64,000 bases of DNA from Hoyosella altamirensis (GTDB lineage Bacteria > Actinomycetota > Actinomycetes > Mycobacteriales > Mycobacteriaceae): positions 558,001 to 622,000 of the forward strand of contig NZ_JACHWS010000003.1 of assembly GCF_014191505.1 (NCBI RefSeq). The letters are read 5' to 3'. The notes under the pieces were generated by a model. The model searched no databases, was not told the DNA's origin, and saw nothing but the letters and a program-made list of their open reading frames with translations. This document shows positions 19,600 to 28,307 of the stretch, one piece after another. The position numbers were made by a program, and so were the translations under genes. Position 1 is the first letter of the stretch, and the number at the start of each line of letters is the position of its first letter.

Positions 19600-20760
19600 T
19601 CACGGCTGGGCAATCGTCCAGGGGTCTGTTCGGACTTCGCTGATCCTCGTCGCGACCCCTCGAGCACCGAACGCATCCTGGACAACGCTGCGCGCCTGCC
19701 CGCACCAGGGGAATTCGCTTGCCCAGTGTGCGACGTCGACGAGTGCTGGACCCCCGGCCCGCAGATGCTCATCGGCGGGGTGGTGCCGCAGGTCCGACGT
19801 GACGTACGCGTCGACGCCAAGTTTTGCGGCCAGGGCCAGGAACGAATCACCCGCGCCGCCGCACACTGCGACTCGCTCAACCATCCGATGCGGGTCACCC
19901 GCTGCCCGTACTCCCCAGGACGTTCGGGGAAGCCGCGCCGCGACCCGCTGCGTAAACGCTTCGAAGGTTTCGGGCTCCGGCAATGCAGCCACGCGGCCCA
20001 GCCCTTGCGCGGTCGGCATCGCGGCCAGTTCGATCACGTCGAAAGCCGGTTCTTCATAGGGGTGGGCTTCCCGCAGCGCCGAGAGGACGACAGCTCGGAG
20101 GCTTCGTGGCGCCACCATTTCGACGCGGTCCTCGGTGACCAATTCGAGCTCCCCCAGGGACCCGATCGTCGGGTTCGCATCAGCTCCGGGCCGGAACTGG
20201 CCAGTGCCTGTGACAGACCAGCCGCATTCGGTATATTCACCGATCTGTCCGGCGCCTGCGGCGAACATCGCGCGCGAAACAGCGTGGGCATCAGGCTGGG
20301 GGACGTAGACGATCCACTTGTCGGCGGGGCTGTCGTTCTTACTGGAGAGCGGGCCTTGCACCGTGAGGCCGAGAGCATCCGCGAGCGCGTCCGAGACTCC
20401 CGGATCGGCAGAGTCCGCGTTCGTATGTGCGGTGAACAGTGCACATCCTCTTCGGGTGAGCCGATGAATGAGGGCACCTTTGGGAGTGTGCGCGCCTACC
20501 GTGTCGACGCCACGCAGAAGTAGTGGATGGTGCGCGACGAGCAGGTCCGCACCCCACTCGAGTGCCTCCTCGACGACTGCGGCGGTTGCGTCGACGGTGA
20601 ACATGACACGCGTGACGGCATCATCCGGATCCCCGCAGACAAGTCCCACGGAGTCCCACGGCTCCGCGAGGGCTGGCGGGTAAGCAACGTCGAGACACTG
20701 GGTGATGTTTCCGACAGATACTCGTCGGGCCTCAGCTTTTCCACCGTTGTCCTCGCTCAC
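19600..20760 (-). CDS. Nif3-like dinuclear metal-centre protein (YqfO/YbgI family)
   Basis: A 386-residue protein of the long Nif3 form: two Nif3 halves ([14 protein letters not shown] near residue 75; [13 protein letters not shown] near 340) flank a PII/CutA-like insert (~145-240, ending [11 protein letters not shown]). The His/Asp/Glu residues of both halves form a two-metal centre in family structures. Often labelled GTP cyclohydrolase type 2, but the biological function is unsettled. GTG start 20760 overlaps the stop of the aminotransferase gene by 4 nt (GTGA), indicating translational coupling. Confidence 0.88.
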   Translation of the reverse strand: MSEDNGGKAEARRVSVGNITQCLDVAYPPALAEPWDSVGLVCGDPDDAVTRVMFTVDATAAVVEEALEWGADLLVAHHPLLLRGVDTVGAHTPKGALIHRLTRRGCALFTAHTNADSADPGVSDALADALGLTVQGPLSSKNDSPADKWIVYVPQPDAHAVSRAMFAAGAGQIGEYTECGWSVTGTGQFRPGADANPTIGSLGELELVTEDRVEMVAPRSLRAVVLSALREAHPYEEPAFDVIELAAMPTAQGLGRVAALPEPETFEAFTQRVAARLPRTSWGVRAAGDPHRMVERVAVCGGAGDSFLALAAKLGVDAYVTSDLRHHPADEHLRAGGPALVDVAHWASEFPWCGQARSVVQDAFGARGVATRISEVRTDPWTIAQP

Positions 20761-21836
20761 AGCACCTCCCTGATCGCGGCGAGAAGCGCATCAGCCGCCT
20801 CGCGCTCTCTCACGGCAACTCTGACATAGTCGTCTGACAGCCCCGGGAATGTGTCACACCGTCGCACCGCAATCCCGCGCTCCTTGAGCCGGTGACGCAG
20901 GTCAGGGCGGCCGCTGACATGGAGAAGCAGAAATGACGCGTCAGCTGGTTCCACTATGCCCACACCCTGGCTTTCAAACTGGCGCAGCGCCGCGATGAGG
21001 TACTTGCGGTCCTCCCCTATTCGCTGCATGATCACCTCTGCCGCGGCGAGCGCTTCCGGCGTACAGCAAGCGCGAATAGCCTCGAGCTGCAGCGTGCCGA
21101 CCGGCCAGTGGGGGCGCCGTCGCGTTAACTCAGCAAGAAGCGCAGGGCTGCCGAGCAGGTAGCCACACCGCAAGCCCGCGATAGCCCACGTCTTGGTGAG
21201 ACTGCGCAGGACAAGAACATCCGGCAATGAGATTCCCGCCAGTGTTTCAGGTTCGCCAGGCACCACGTCTGAAAACGCCTCGTCGACGACGATAACCCGG
21301 CCTGGCCTTCGCAACGCGTGTATGTCAGCGCGTGGATGCAGCACAGATGTGGGGTTGGTGGGGTTTCCGAGAACCACGAGATCAGCGTGGTCCGGCACCG
21401 TGGCGTCAGCCAGCCGGAATGGCGGGGGAACCACGACCTGCTGCACGGCGATTCCAGCCTGACGCAGGGCGAATTCGGGTTCGGTAAATGAAGGGTGGAC
21501 CACGGCCGCGCAGCGAGGGCTGAGGTGCGCGAGCAGCGAAAACCCCTCCGCTGCACCCGAAAGGAGGAGGACCTCGTCAGGGTTTCGCCCGTGCCGTCGC
21601 GCGACAGATTCTCGCACCGCTAGATCCTCGGCCGCGGTTGGGTAACGCGCCAGATCGCTGAGCCTTGAGGCGAGCCGCCGCTGCAGCCAGTCGGGAGGCG
21701 CGGTCCCATGCACATTGACCGCGAAATCGAGCAGGCCGTCGCTCGCATCTACGTCGCCGTGGTGCCGTAACGAATCCCACAGCTGCCGGTCTGCACTCAC
21801 AAGCGTGAGACTACCGGCTCCCTCACCAGGCATCAT
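20757..21836 (-). CDS. PLP-dependent aminotransferase, CobC/HisC-like (Rv2231c type)
   Basis: Fold-type I PLP enzyme of about 359 residues. The PLP lysine is in [16 protein letters not shown] and the phosphate/PLP region is [28 protein letters not shown] and [13 protein letters not shown] give the cofactor-binding Asn and Asp. Relatives are annotated as threonine-phosphate decarboxylase (CobC/CobD of B12 synthesis) or histidinol-phosphate aminotransferase. The Rv2231c position and the nearby cobD suggest a cobalamin link, but histidinol-phosphate or another amino donor cannot be excluded. The start is uncertain: tandem ATGs at 21836/21833, or 21857, which would overlap the divergent ptkA start. 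Confidence 0.8.
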   Translation of the reverse strand: MMPGEGAGSLTLVSADRQLWDSLRHHGDVDASDGLLDFAVNVHGTAPPDWLQRRLASRLSDLARYPTAAEDLAVRESVARRHGRNPDEVLLLSGAAEGFSLLAHLSPRCAAVVHPSFTEPEFALRQAGIAVQQVVVPPPFRLADATVPDHADLVVLGNPTNPTSVLHPRADIHALRRPGRVIVVDEAFSDVVPGEPETLAGISLPDVLVLRSLTKTWAIAGLRCGYLLGSPALLAELTRRRPHWPVGTLQLEAIRACCTPEALAAAEVIMQRIGEDRKYLIAALRQFESQGVGIVEPADASFLLLHVSGRPDLRHRLKERGIAVRRCDTFPGLSDDYVRVAVREREAADALLAAIREVL

Positions 21837-21842
21837 GGTGGC

Positions 21843-22520
21843 ATGTCGTCTGTTCAATTGTTGCGTCCCGTTGTGCTTTTCGACCTAGATGGAACACTCA
21901 CTGATTCTGCGCCTGGTGTGATGACGAGCTTCCTGTCCGCGCTTGAACGCATCGGCAAGGAGCCGCCAGCGGGGATGAATGTTCTCGATGTCGTCGGCCC
22001 ACCGATGATTGACACTCTCACCGGTCTGGGTCTGCGGAAGCCCGCTATCGATGCTGCACTCGCCGCCTATCATGAGCGCTATGACAGCGTCGGCTGGTCC
22101 GAGGCAACGTTGTTTGACGGAATGCAGAATCTGCTCGCTGAGCTGGATCAGACCGGCGCCCGCATCGCGCTGAGCACCTCAAAAGCAGAGAAGTACGCTC
22201 GCCGCATGCTGGAGCACTTCGATATTGGCAAGCATTTTGATTTCATCGGGGGTGCCAGTGACGACGGCACGCGCAGACGTAAAGCAGACGTCATCCGCCA
22301 CACACTGGAGAATCTCGGTGTGACCGCGAACGGTCAATCGCTCGGTGACGACGTCGTCATGGTGGGTGACCGCGTCCATGACATCACAGGCGCCAAGACA
22401 TTCGGCATCCCGACTGCAGCAGTGACATGGGGGTACGGGCCAGCGTCCGAACACTGTGAGGCACAGTGGACGGTTGATTCCGCTGCTGAACTCCGCGAAC
22501 TTCTGCTGCCCGCAAGCTAG
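21843..22520 (+). CDS. ptkA: HAD-superfamily phosphatase/kinase PtkA
   Basis: A 225-residue HAD hydrolase with motif I FDLDGTLTDSA (nucleophile and acid/base Asp), motif II STSKAEKYARRM, and motif IV MVGDRVHDITGA. In M. tuberculosis the homologue PtkA (Rv2232) is reported as a protein tyrosine kinase that phosphorylates the adjacent phosphatase PtpA; a PGP-type phosphatase activity is the generic HAD expectation. It starts 7 bp from a divergent gene, so promoters overlap. It is followed by ptpA after 12 bp. Confidence 0.85.
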   Translation: MSSVQLLRPVVLFDLDGTLTDSAPGVMTSFLSALERIGKEPPAGMNVLDVVGPPMIDTLTGLGLRKPAIDAALAAYHERYDSVGWSEATLFDGMQNLLAELDQTGARIALSTSKAEKYARRMLEHFDIGKHFDFIGGASDDGTRRRKADVIRHTLENLGVTANGQSLGDDVVMVGDRVHDITGAKTFGIPTAAVTWGYGPASEHCEAQWTVDSAAELRELLLPAS

Positions 22521-22532
22521 GAGCGTTTACCC

Positions 22533-22988
22533 GTGCACATCACTTTTGTCTGTACTGGAAACATCTGCCGATCCCCTATGGCGGAACGCATCGTCGCTGA
22601 TGTCATCGAGCGTGAGGGACTCGCTGACCACGTCCGCGTCTCAAGCGCCGGAACGGGTGGGTGGCACGTGGGCGATCCCGCCGACCACCGCACCGTCGCC
22701 ACGCTCCGCAGGCATGGATACAGCACGACGCACCGTGCTGAACAGGTCAACGGCGACCATCTGTCGGCAGATCTGATCGTCGCCCTGGACCGCGGTCACG
22801 CTAAGGAACTCCGTAAACGTGGGGCGGACCCCGACAGACTGCGTTTGCTGCGCAGCTTCGAACCCGATGCTGAAGGGGAAGACGTCGCGGACCCCTACTA
22901 CGGGGACATGTCCGACTTTGAGGAAGTCCGGCAGCAGATCGAGGCGGCGCTTCCAGGGCTGGTGGCGTGGATCCGCGAAAACATGTGA
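22533..22988 (+). CDS. ptpA: Low-molecular-weight protein tyrosine phosphatase PtpA
   Basis: A 151-residue LMW-PTP. The P-loop CTGNICRS places nucleophile Cys7 and Arg13 at the N-terminus, and the general acid Asp120 lies in the DPYYGD loop. In pathogenic mycobacteria PtpA is secreted into macrophages; no signal peptide is seen here, and in a non-pathogen a bacterial substrate is more likely. The GTG start 22533 follows AGGAGCG. It is coupled with ptkA upstream. Confidence 0.93.
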   Translation: MHITFVCTGNICRSPMAERIVADVIEREGLADHVRVSSAGTGGWHVGDPADHRTVATLRRHGYSTTHRAEQVNGDHLSADLIVALDRGHAKELRKRGADPDRLRLLRSFEPDAEGEDVADPYYGDMSDFEEVRQQIEAALPGLVAWIRENM

Positions 22989-23051
22989 TGCACGCAACCT
23001 CCACGCGCTGGGCATTTCAGCCGGATCACCTATACCGGTTACGGTGGTGAC

Positions 23052-23909
23052 GTGCGACGATTCAGTTTCCTGTTCCGGCCCGGATGGCTGGCGCTCGTCG
23101 CTGTCGTCGGGGTATTCGCTTACCTGTGTTTTTCGATCCTCGCGCCTTGGCAGCTAGGCAAGAACACGGCAACCGAACACCGCAACAACCTGATCGAGCG
23201 GTCCGTCGAGGCAGAGCCAGTTCCTGTAGGCGAACTCGCCAGTCCAGGGGCCGCGCCCGATCGTGAGGACGAGTGGCGCCGCGTCACCCTGTCAGGCACC
23301 TATCTGCCTGAACATGAAGTCGTCGCGCGCCTGCGCTCCATCGAGGGCACGCCCTCATTCGAAGTCCTGACGCCATTTCGGCTAGACGACGGCAGCGAGG
23401 TTCTGATCAACAGAGGGTTCGTGCATACCGAGCAGGGCACTGACGTGCCCGAGTTCGCACCGGCACCGACGGGACAGCACACCCTTGAAGGACGCGTCCG
23501 GATGCCAGAGGCTGCCCTGGGACGCGAGCCCATCGTCTCGGACGGGACAACCCAGGTCTACAGCATCAATCCGGGCGAAATAGGGGCACTCGCAGGCATC
23601 TCGCTCCCTGGCTACTACATCCAGCTCGCACCCGAACAGCCCGGCGGCCTCGGCCTGATCGGGCTGCCGCAACTCGATCGAGGCCCGTTCCTGTCCTACG
23701 GGCTGCAGTGGATCGCGTTCGGGATAATGGCGCCCCTGGGCCTGCTGTACTTCGTGCGAGCGGAACTGCGTGAACGAAAAACCAGCCGCGGCAACGAGCC
23801 TGGAACCGCTGATCCGGACTCTGGACCCCTGGTGTACGCCGAGGCCGAACAAACGACATCACGAACGCCGGAAGAAAAACTCGCCAGCCGCTACGGCAAG
23901 CGCCGCTGA
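23052..23909 (+). CDS. SURF1 family cytochrome oxidase assembly protein
   Basis: A 285-residue membrane protein with the SURF1 layout: an N-terminal helix (~10-30, ending in the conserved WQLGK), an extracytoplasmic domain (VTLSGTYLPEHEVVARLR, LINRGFV), and a C-terminal helix (GLQWIAFGIMAPLGLLYFVRAEL) followed by a charged cytoplasmic tail. SURF1 helps assemble aa3-type cytochrome oxidase. Rv2235 position. Its 3' end overlaps the convergent cobD gene by 51 bp. Confidence 0.9.
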   Translation: MRRFSFLFRPGWLALVAVVGVFAYLCFSILAPWQLGKNTATEHRNNLIERSVEAEPVPVGELASPGAAPDREDEWRRVTLSGTYLPEHEVVARLRSIEGTPSFEVLTPFRLDDGSEVLINRGFVHTEQGTDVPEFAPAPTGQHTLEGRVRMPEAALGREPIVSDGTTQVYSINPGEIGALAGISLPGYYIQLAPEQPGGLGLIGLPQLDRGPFLSYGLQWIAFGIMAPLGLLYFVRAELRERKTSRGNEPGTADPDSGPLVYAEAEQTTSRTPEEKLASRYGKRR

Positions 23910-24827
23910 AACGGCCGCCACGACAGTTACGGTCTGCACACGGCGGGATAGCTGCACAGCACGGCGCAGGTCCTTCACCGACGGCGCGGGGCCCGATCCG
24001 AGCAATGGCCGGACTTCGGTCCCATGCCGATACGGTGTCACGCCTCCCAGCTGTATCCCAAGCGCACCCGCCATCGCGGACTCGGCCACGCCGGCGTTGG
24101 GACTTGGGTGCGAGCGTGCATCGCGGCGCCAGACCCTTATCGCCGCTCTCGGATCTCCTCCTGCCGACCATGCCGCGGCGACGGTCGCCGTGCCAGAAAC
24201 ACGCGCGGGGAGGAGATTGGCGAGATCGTCGAGCCGCGCGGCAGCCCAGCCGAATAGGAGGTAGCGGGGCGATTTGTAGCCGACCATCGCGTCGAGAGTA
24301 TTGATCGCGCGGTACGCCACCGCCCCTGGGGAGCCGAGCAGCAACGCGTACACCACCGGCCCGATGGCAGCGTCGGAGGTGTTCTCCGCGACCGACTCCA
24401 CGGCGGCTCGGGCCAAACCGTCAGCATCGAGGAGTTGCGGGTCACGACCGCACAGCGAGGGCAGAAGGTTTCGCGCGCCGGTCAGGTCGCCCGCATCGAG
24501 GCGCCGCGCCATGTCCTCACCCACGCGGTCCAGGGAGGTCCCGCCGAGGGTCGCCCAAGTTACCAGTGCTAGCGCAGCGATACGCGCCGGGTTGTGCGTC
24601 AGCCGCCGGTCAGCCCAGCCTGCTGCGACGTAAGAACCTCCAGCCAGAGCCGCGGCATAGAAGACTCCGACGACCCGGTCGTCCCGATAGATGAGCCGTT
24701 CCAGCCGCGCGGCGACCTGCCCAAAACCGGCGACTGGGTGATATCGGTGCGGGTCCGCGAATATCCGGTCCGCCCAGTACCCGAGCGCGATTCCGGCCGC
24801 CCGCACTACCATCTCGTCCCGTCGCAT
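23859..24827 (-). CDS. cobD: Adenosylcobinamide-phosphate synthase CobD/CbiB
   Basis: Membrane enzyme that joins adenosylcobyric acid to an aminopropanol unit in B12 synthesis; about 322 residues. The family N-terminus (ALGYWADRIFADPHRYHPVAGFG), SVAENTSDAAIGPVVYALLLG, and the C-terminal VTPYRHGTEVRPLLG are clear, with several hydrophobic helices. I set the start at ATG 24827 (MRRDEMVV); an in-frame start at 24878 is possible. Rv2236c position; the cobC-like aminotransferase and phosphatase genes a few kb away suggest B12 synthesis is retained. Confidence 0.92.
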   Translation of the reverse strand: MRRDEMVVRAAGIALGYWADRIFADPHRYHPVAGFGQVAARLERLIYRDDRVVGVFYAAALAGGSYVAAGWADRRLTHNPARIAALALVTWATLGGTSLDRVGEDMARRLDAGDLTGARNLLPSLCGRDPQLLDADGLARAAVESVAENTSDAAIGPVVYALLLGSPGAVAYRAINTLDAMVGYKSPRYLLFGWAAARLDDLANLLPARVSGTATVAAAWSAGGDPRAAIRVWRRDARSHPSPNAGVAESAMAGALGIQLGGVTPYRHGTEVRPLLGSGPAPSVKDLRRAVQLSRRVQTVTVVAAVSAALAVAAGEFFFRRS

Positions 24828-24958
24828 CACTCCGACAGTTCTACCAGCCCTGAAACAGGCTGCGTTCAGAGCCGTCATACCAGGGTCTGATGCCCCGGCG
24901 CCGCGAATCGAACTGTGAGCCGATGTGGCTTTTGTCCTGCTCAGTGACTATCGACTGT

Positions 24959-25660
24959 ATGCAGACAACACCTAAGTCTCCCGTTCTCACGGCCCGCAAC
25001 ATTGTCAAGCAATTCGGTTCGGCACCGGTCCTGCGGAACGCCTCACTCGACGTTTACCCAGGCAGTGCGATCGCGATCATGGGCCCGTCAGGCTCGGGCA
25101 AATCCACGCTGCTCCACATCCTCAGCGGGATTCTGCAACCTGACTCAGGCGAGGTTCTTTTCAGTGGCCGGGCAATTCAGGGAATCAAAGAAGCAGAACG
25201 CACCGCACTTCGCCGATCGTCCTTCGGCTTCGTCTTTCAGTCAGGGCAACTGCTGCCAGAGCTTCCAGCAATTGAAAACGTGGCACTCCCCCTCATCCTC
25301 GGTGGCGCGAAAGTTGAAGCAGCCAAGCAGCAGGCTGCCGGGTACTTCTCTCCGCTTGGGCTCGCTGGGCTCGAGAACCGCCGCCCAGGTGAGATGTCTG
25401 GTGGCCAGGCGCAGCGTGTCGCGATCGCGCGCGCGCTGGTCACGCGGCCCGCGGTGCTGTTCGCGGATGAACCCACCGGCGCGCTGGATGCGCACACCAG
25501 CCATGAGGTGATGACGCTTCTTCGCGACGCGAGCCGACATACAGGTGCCGCGCTAGTTGTCGTGACTCACGACCCCGAAGTGGCGCAGTTCTGCGACTCC
25601 ACAGTCCATGTGCGTGAAGGGCAACTCAGTAACGCAACCGCGAAGGGAGAAACCTGGTGA
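24959..25660 (+). CDS. ABC transporter ATP-binding protein (LolD/MacB-like)
   Basis: A 233-residue ATPase. Walker A GPSGSGKST (42-50), Q-loop VFQSGQ, signature MSGGQAQR (from 146), Walker B VLFADEP (166-172) and the switch histidine (VVTHD) are all intact. The sequence is of the MacB/LolD/FtsE subclass that powers FtsX-like permeases working on envelope substrates or peptides. ATG 24959 lacks a clear ribosome site and may be leaderless; upstream in-frame ATGs add non-family residues. Its last codons overlap the permease start (GTGA). Confidence 0.9.
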   Translation: MQTTPKSPVLTARNIVKQFGSAPVLRNASLDVYPGSAIAIMGPSGSGKSTLLHILSGILQPDSGEVLFSGRAIQGIKEAERTALRRSSFGFVFQSGQLLPELPAIENVALPLILGGAKVEAAKQQAAGYFSPLGLAGLENRRPGEMSGGQAQRVAIARALVTRPAVLFADEPTGALDAHTSHEVMTLLRDASRHTGAALVVVTHDPEVAQFCDSTVHVREGQLSNATAKGETW

Positions 25661-26973
25661 GCCTCATCGTGCAAGCAAGAACGGTCGGCAGGATCGGCGC
25701 AATGACGACACGGGCCGAAGGACTGCGAACTGTCAGCACTTGGGCTCTGCCGATCGTTGCCTTCGCATCATCCACAGCACTCGCCCTGACCGTATTCGGC
25801 GGCTACAACGCGTTTACTGCCCGCGACTCTCATCCTGAGGCGGGCATGTACCAGATTCTCGCCGCAATCGCGTCGATCCTGATCATCATCCCGTGCTTCA
25901 CTCTCGGGCTCGCTGCCGCTCGACTGGGCGCACGCAGGCGGGATATGCGGCTGGCAGCGCTGCGCCTCACCGGCGCAACACCGGCGCAGGTGGTTGCCCT
26001 ATCTTCCGTGGAAGCTGCAGTTCAGGGCTTTATTGGCGCCGTGATCGGCACAGGGGTGTACGTGCTGTGTCTTCCACTCGTGGCGCAACTGCCCTTCCAG
26101 GGCAACTCCTTCGCGATCAGTGAGCTGTGGGTGGGCGCCCCGATCGTGATCGTCACCGCCATGGGCGTGGTCCTCCTCGCGGTGGTGTCTGCACTCGTGG
26201 GGTTACGGTCGTTGGCGATCAGCCCGCTGGGCGTTGCGCAGCGACATGCCCCGCCCACCCCGAAGTGGGCGTTCGCGGCGGGAGCTGTCGTTGTCGTGGC
26301 GGTGTGGTCGCAAATCAATCCCGCGGCGATCGGTATTGGCGGGATGTTGGCTGGCCTTGTCATTGTGTTCCTGCTCGTCAACCTGATCGGTCCGTTCGCC
26401 GTCGCAGTGGTGGGTCGCCTGCTGGTCGCTCGAGCGCACAACGCTGAGTCGCTGATCGCGGCGAGGCGAATTCTCGACGACCCGAAGCAGGTGTGGCGGA
26501 GCGTCGGCGGAGTCACTGTGGCGAGCTTTGTCGCTGCGGGGACCGCCCTACTGACCGCGTTGGGTACAGGCTCGGATGACCCGTCACAGGTCCAGCTCAT
26601 GACGGATATGCGACTTGGTGTCGCGTTCACTCTTGCAGTGACGTTCGGTCTCGCTGCAATCTCGGCGGTACTGACCCAGATCGCGTCGATCCTGGACAAT
26701 CGCGAGCTGTACCGAAACCTGAGCCTGGCAGGTACACCATTCGGGGTCATGAATGCCGCACGCATCCGTCAAGTCCGAACACCCGTCGCAGTGATGTCGC
26801 TGGTAGGTGCCGGATTTGCTTTGGGCTTCCTCTTCCCCGTCACCGGGATGGTGCTCTTGACGAGCCCTTTGGCGCTTCTGCAACTCGCTGCCCTGATCGC
26901 CTTGGGCTGCGGCCTCGTCATCACCGCGGTTTACGCATCCAAACCGGTGCTGCGGTCAGTGATGAAAACCTGA
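25657..26973 (+). CDS. FtsX-like ABC transporter permease
   Basis: A 438-residue permease with about 8-10 hydrophobic segments, duplicated as expected for the FtsX/MacB family. The first block has the cytoplasmic RRRDMRLAALRLTGATPAQVVAL motif, and the second block the related NRELYRNLSLAGTPFGVMNAARI. It overlaps the ATPase gene by 4 nt, so together they form a two-gene exporter. No substrate gene, two-component system or resistance signature is adjacent, so the substrate cannot be inferred. A strong terminator follows. Confidence 0.87.
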   Translation: MSLIVQARTVGRIGAMTTRAEGLRTVSTWALPIVAFASSTALALTVFGGYNAFTARDSHPEAGMYQILAAIASILIIIPCFTLGLAAARLGARRRDMRLAALRLTGATPAQVVALSSVEAAVQGFIGAVIGTGVYVLCLPLVAQLPFQGNSFAISELWVGAPIVIVTAMGVVLLAVVSALVGLRSLAISPLGVAQRHAPPTPKWAFAAGAVVVVAVWSQINPAAIGIGGMLAGLVIVFLLVNLIGPFAVAVVGRLLVARAHNAESLIAARRILDDPKQVWRSVGGVTVASFVAAGTALLTALGTGSDDPSQVQLMTDMRLGVAFTLAVTFGLAAISAVLTQIASILDNRELYRNLSLAGTPFGVMNAARIRQVRTPVAVMSLVGAGFALGFLFPVTGMVLLTSPLALLQLAALIALGCGLVITAVYASKPVLRSVMKT

Positions 26974-26975
26974 AA

Positions 26976-27007
26976 ACGCGGGGGAGCCGGTGTCGGCTCC
27001 CCCGCGT
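26976..27007. terminator. Bidirectional terminator between convergent genes
   Basis: A perfect 14-bp stem (ACGCGGGGGAGCCG with CGGCTCCCCCGCGT) around a GTGT loop, starting 2 bp after the permease stop and 17 bp before the convergent channel gene ends. It can serve both transcripts. Confidence 0.9.
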
Positions 27008-27024
27008 CTAGCCGTCGCAGCCCG

Positions 27025-27714
27025 CTACAGCGTGGGCGTCTGCGTCGTCTTGTTGGTCCGCAGCTTCTGAGTCTCTGCCTCTGCGTCGGTGAGGTACCGC
27101 TCCCACCGGCTCTGCATCGGCTTGATCAGACCGCCGCCGACACCGACGACGAGGATCCCGCCAGCAGTGGCGAGTACGGCGATCAGCACCGGCATGGTGA
27201 CAGTGACAGCGACACCGACCTGGTTCAGTGCGGCAATGACCCCGAGCGCCAGAATTACGATGCTCGCGATGTTTGCGAGAAGCTTGCCGTACGAGAGGCC
27301 GGATAGACCGTTGCCAAGCAGGTCGCGCACTGCAGACGCAATTGCTGCAGCAACAACAACGATGACAAGCGCAACGAATAGCTTCGGCAAGAAGGCGATG
27401 ATATCGCTGATGAGGCTGCTGATCGGATTAGGCCCGAAGACCCCGAATGCCATTTGCAGCACAATGAGCAACAGTGAGTAGTACACAAGTTTATGCACGA
27501 TCCCACTGGGCGAGTAGGTGCTCCGCTCGAACGCCTGGCTCAGTGCGCCCCGGTTTACGAAGCCATCGAATCCGATTCGCTCGAGAAGCTTCTTCACGCC
27601 CTTCGCGAGTAGTTTCACAACAATCCATCCAATAATCAGGATGGCGAGGAAAGCTGCGAACTTCGGCGCGAATGTTGCGATGGAAGACCATAGGTCTCTC
27701 AGCGCATCTTCCAC
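27025..27714 (-). CDS. Mechanosensitive-channel-like (TM-helix repeat) membrane protein
   Basis: A 229-residue protein with four to five hydrophobic helices. The N-terminal FAAFLAILIIGWIVVKLLAKGVKKLLERIGFD and later LFVALVIVVVAAAIASAVRDLL match the TM_helix (PF05552) repeats found in MscS-related CmpX-type proteins. The MscS beta domain is absent; the C-terminus is short, charged and ends in Thr-rich sequence. Likely a small-conductance channel or osmotic-stress membrane protein. AAGGAG lies 14 nt before the ATG. Confidence 0.75.
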   Translation of the reverse strand: MEDALRDLWSSIATFAPKFAAFLAILIIGWIVVKLLAKGVKKLLERIGFDGFVNRGALSQAFERSTYSPSGIVHKLVYYSLLLIVLQMAFGVFGPNPISSLISDIIAFLPKLFVALVIVVVAAAIASAVRDLLGNGLSGLSYGKLLANIASIVILALGVIAALNQVGVAVTVTMPVLIAVLATAGGILVVGVGGGLIKPMQSRWERYLTDAEAETQKLRTNKTTQTPTL

Positions 27715-27987
27715 GGTTTTCTCCTTCTCTGTACCCGCGCCATGAGCGCAGGAATCGATCGTCGGTGCCGTGATCTTGCGTCGCCAGTCTTACAGAAGAT
27801 TCTGTGGGTGGCCACTTTACACAACCGATATAGATACACGAATACGTGCATTATTTAACGGGGCTAAAAGAATTCCCACATTCGCTGCCATAATTTCAAC
27901 GCCGCGTTAATAATACAGAATTACTGAGCCTTGGAAATTAATTTGGCCAGCCCGCCGGGTCTATAGACTGAGGGAAAGGAGCACAGG
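27715..27987. other. AT-rich intergenic region
   Basis: A 270-bp gap whose part 27800-27960 is conspicuously AT-rich for this genome (runs such as ttatttaacgg, taataatacag). It must hold the divergent promoters of the channel gene and the DUF1905 gene. I see no ORF, RNA fold or repeat I could name. Confidence 0.5.
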
Positions 27988-28284
27988 ATGGGCCACTCGA
28001 CGAGTTCACCTACAGCGCTGAACAGGCAGTTCACCGCCCCACTCACGAAAAGCCCCGCAGCGGGCGGCTGGACGTACGTTGTGATGCCCGGGTCAGCGGA
28101 GTTCTTCGGGACACGCGGTCGCGTGCGTGTCCGCGGCACCATAGACGGGCACCCCTTCGAGAGCAGTTTCATGGCGCTTGGTGACGGGACTCACAAGCTT
28201 CCAGTCAAAGCGAGCGTGCGAAAAGCAATCGGAAAAGAAGCCGGAACAGTGGTCGTCGTACACCTCACCGAACGCCTCAGCTAG
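27988..28284 (+). CDS. DUF1905 domain protein
   Basis: A 98-residue protein consisting of one DUF1905 beta-barrel-like domain: [21 protein letters not shown], then [26 protein letters not shown] and a C-terminal [15 protein letters not shown]. Function of the family is unknown; it is often fused to YdeI/OmpD-like domains, which are absent here. ATG 27988 follows AAAGGAG. Confidence 0.8.
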   Translation: MGHSTSSPTALNRQFTAPLTKSPAAGGWTYVVMPGSAEFFGTRGRVRVRGTIDGHPFESSFMALGDGTHKLPVKASVRKAIGKEAGTVVVVHLTERLS

Positions 28285-28307
28285 GCCGGGAAGGACAGCC
28301 ACGCGTG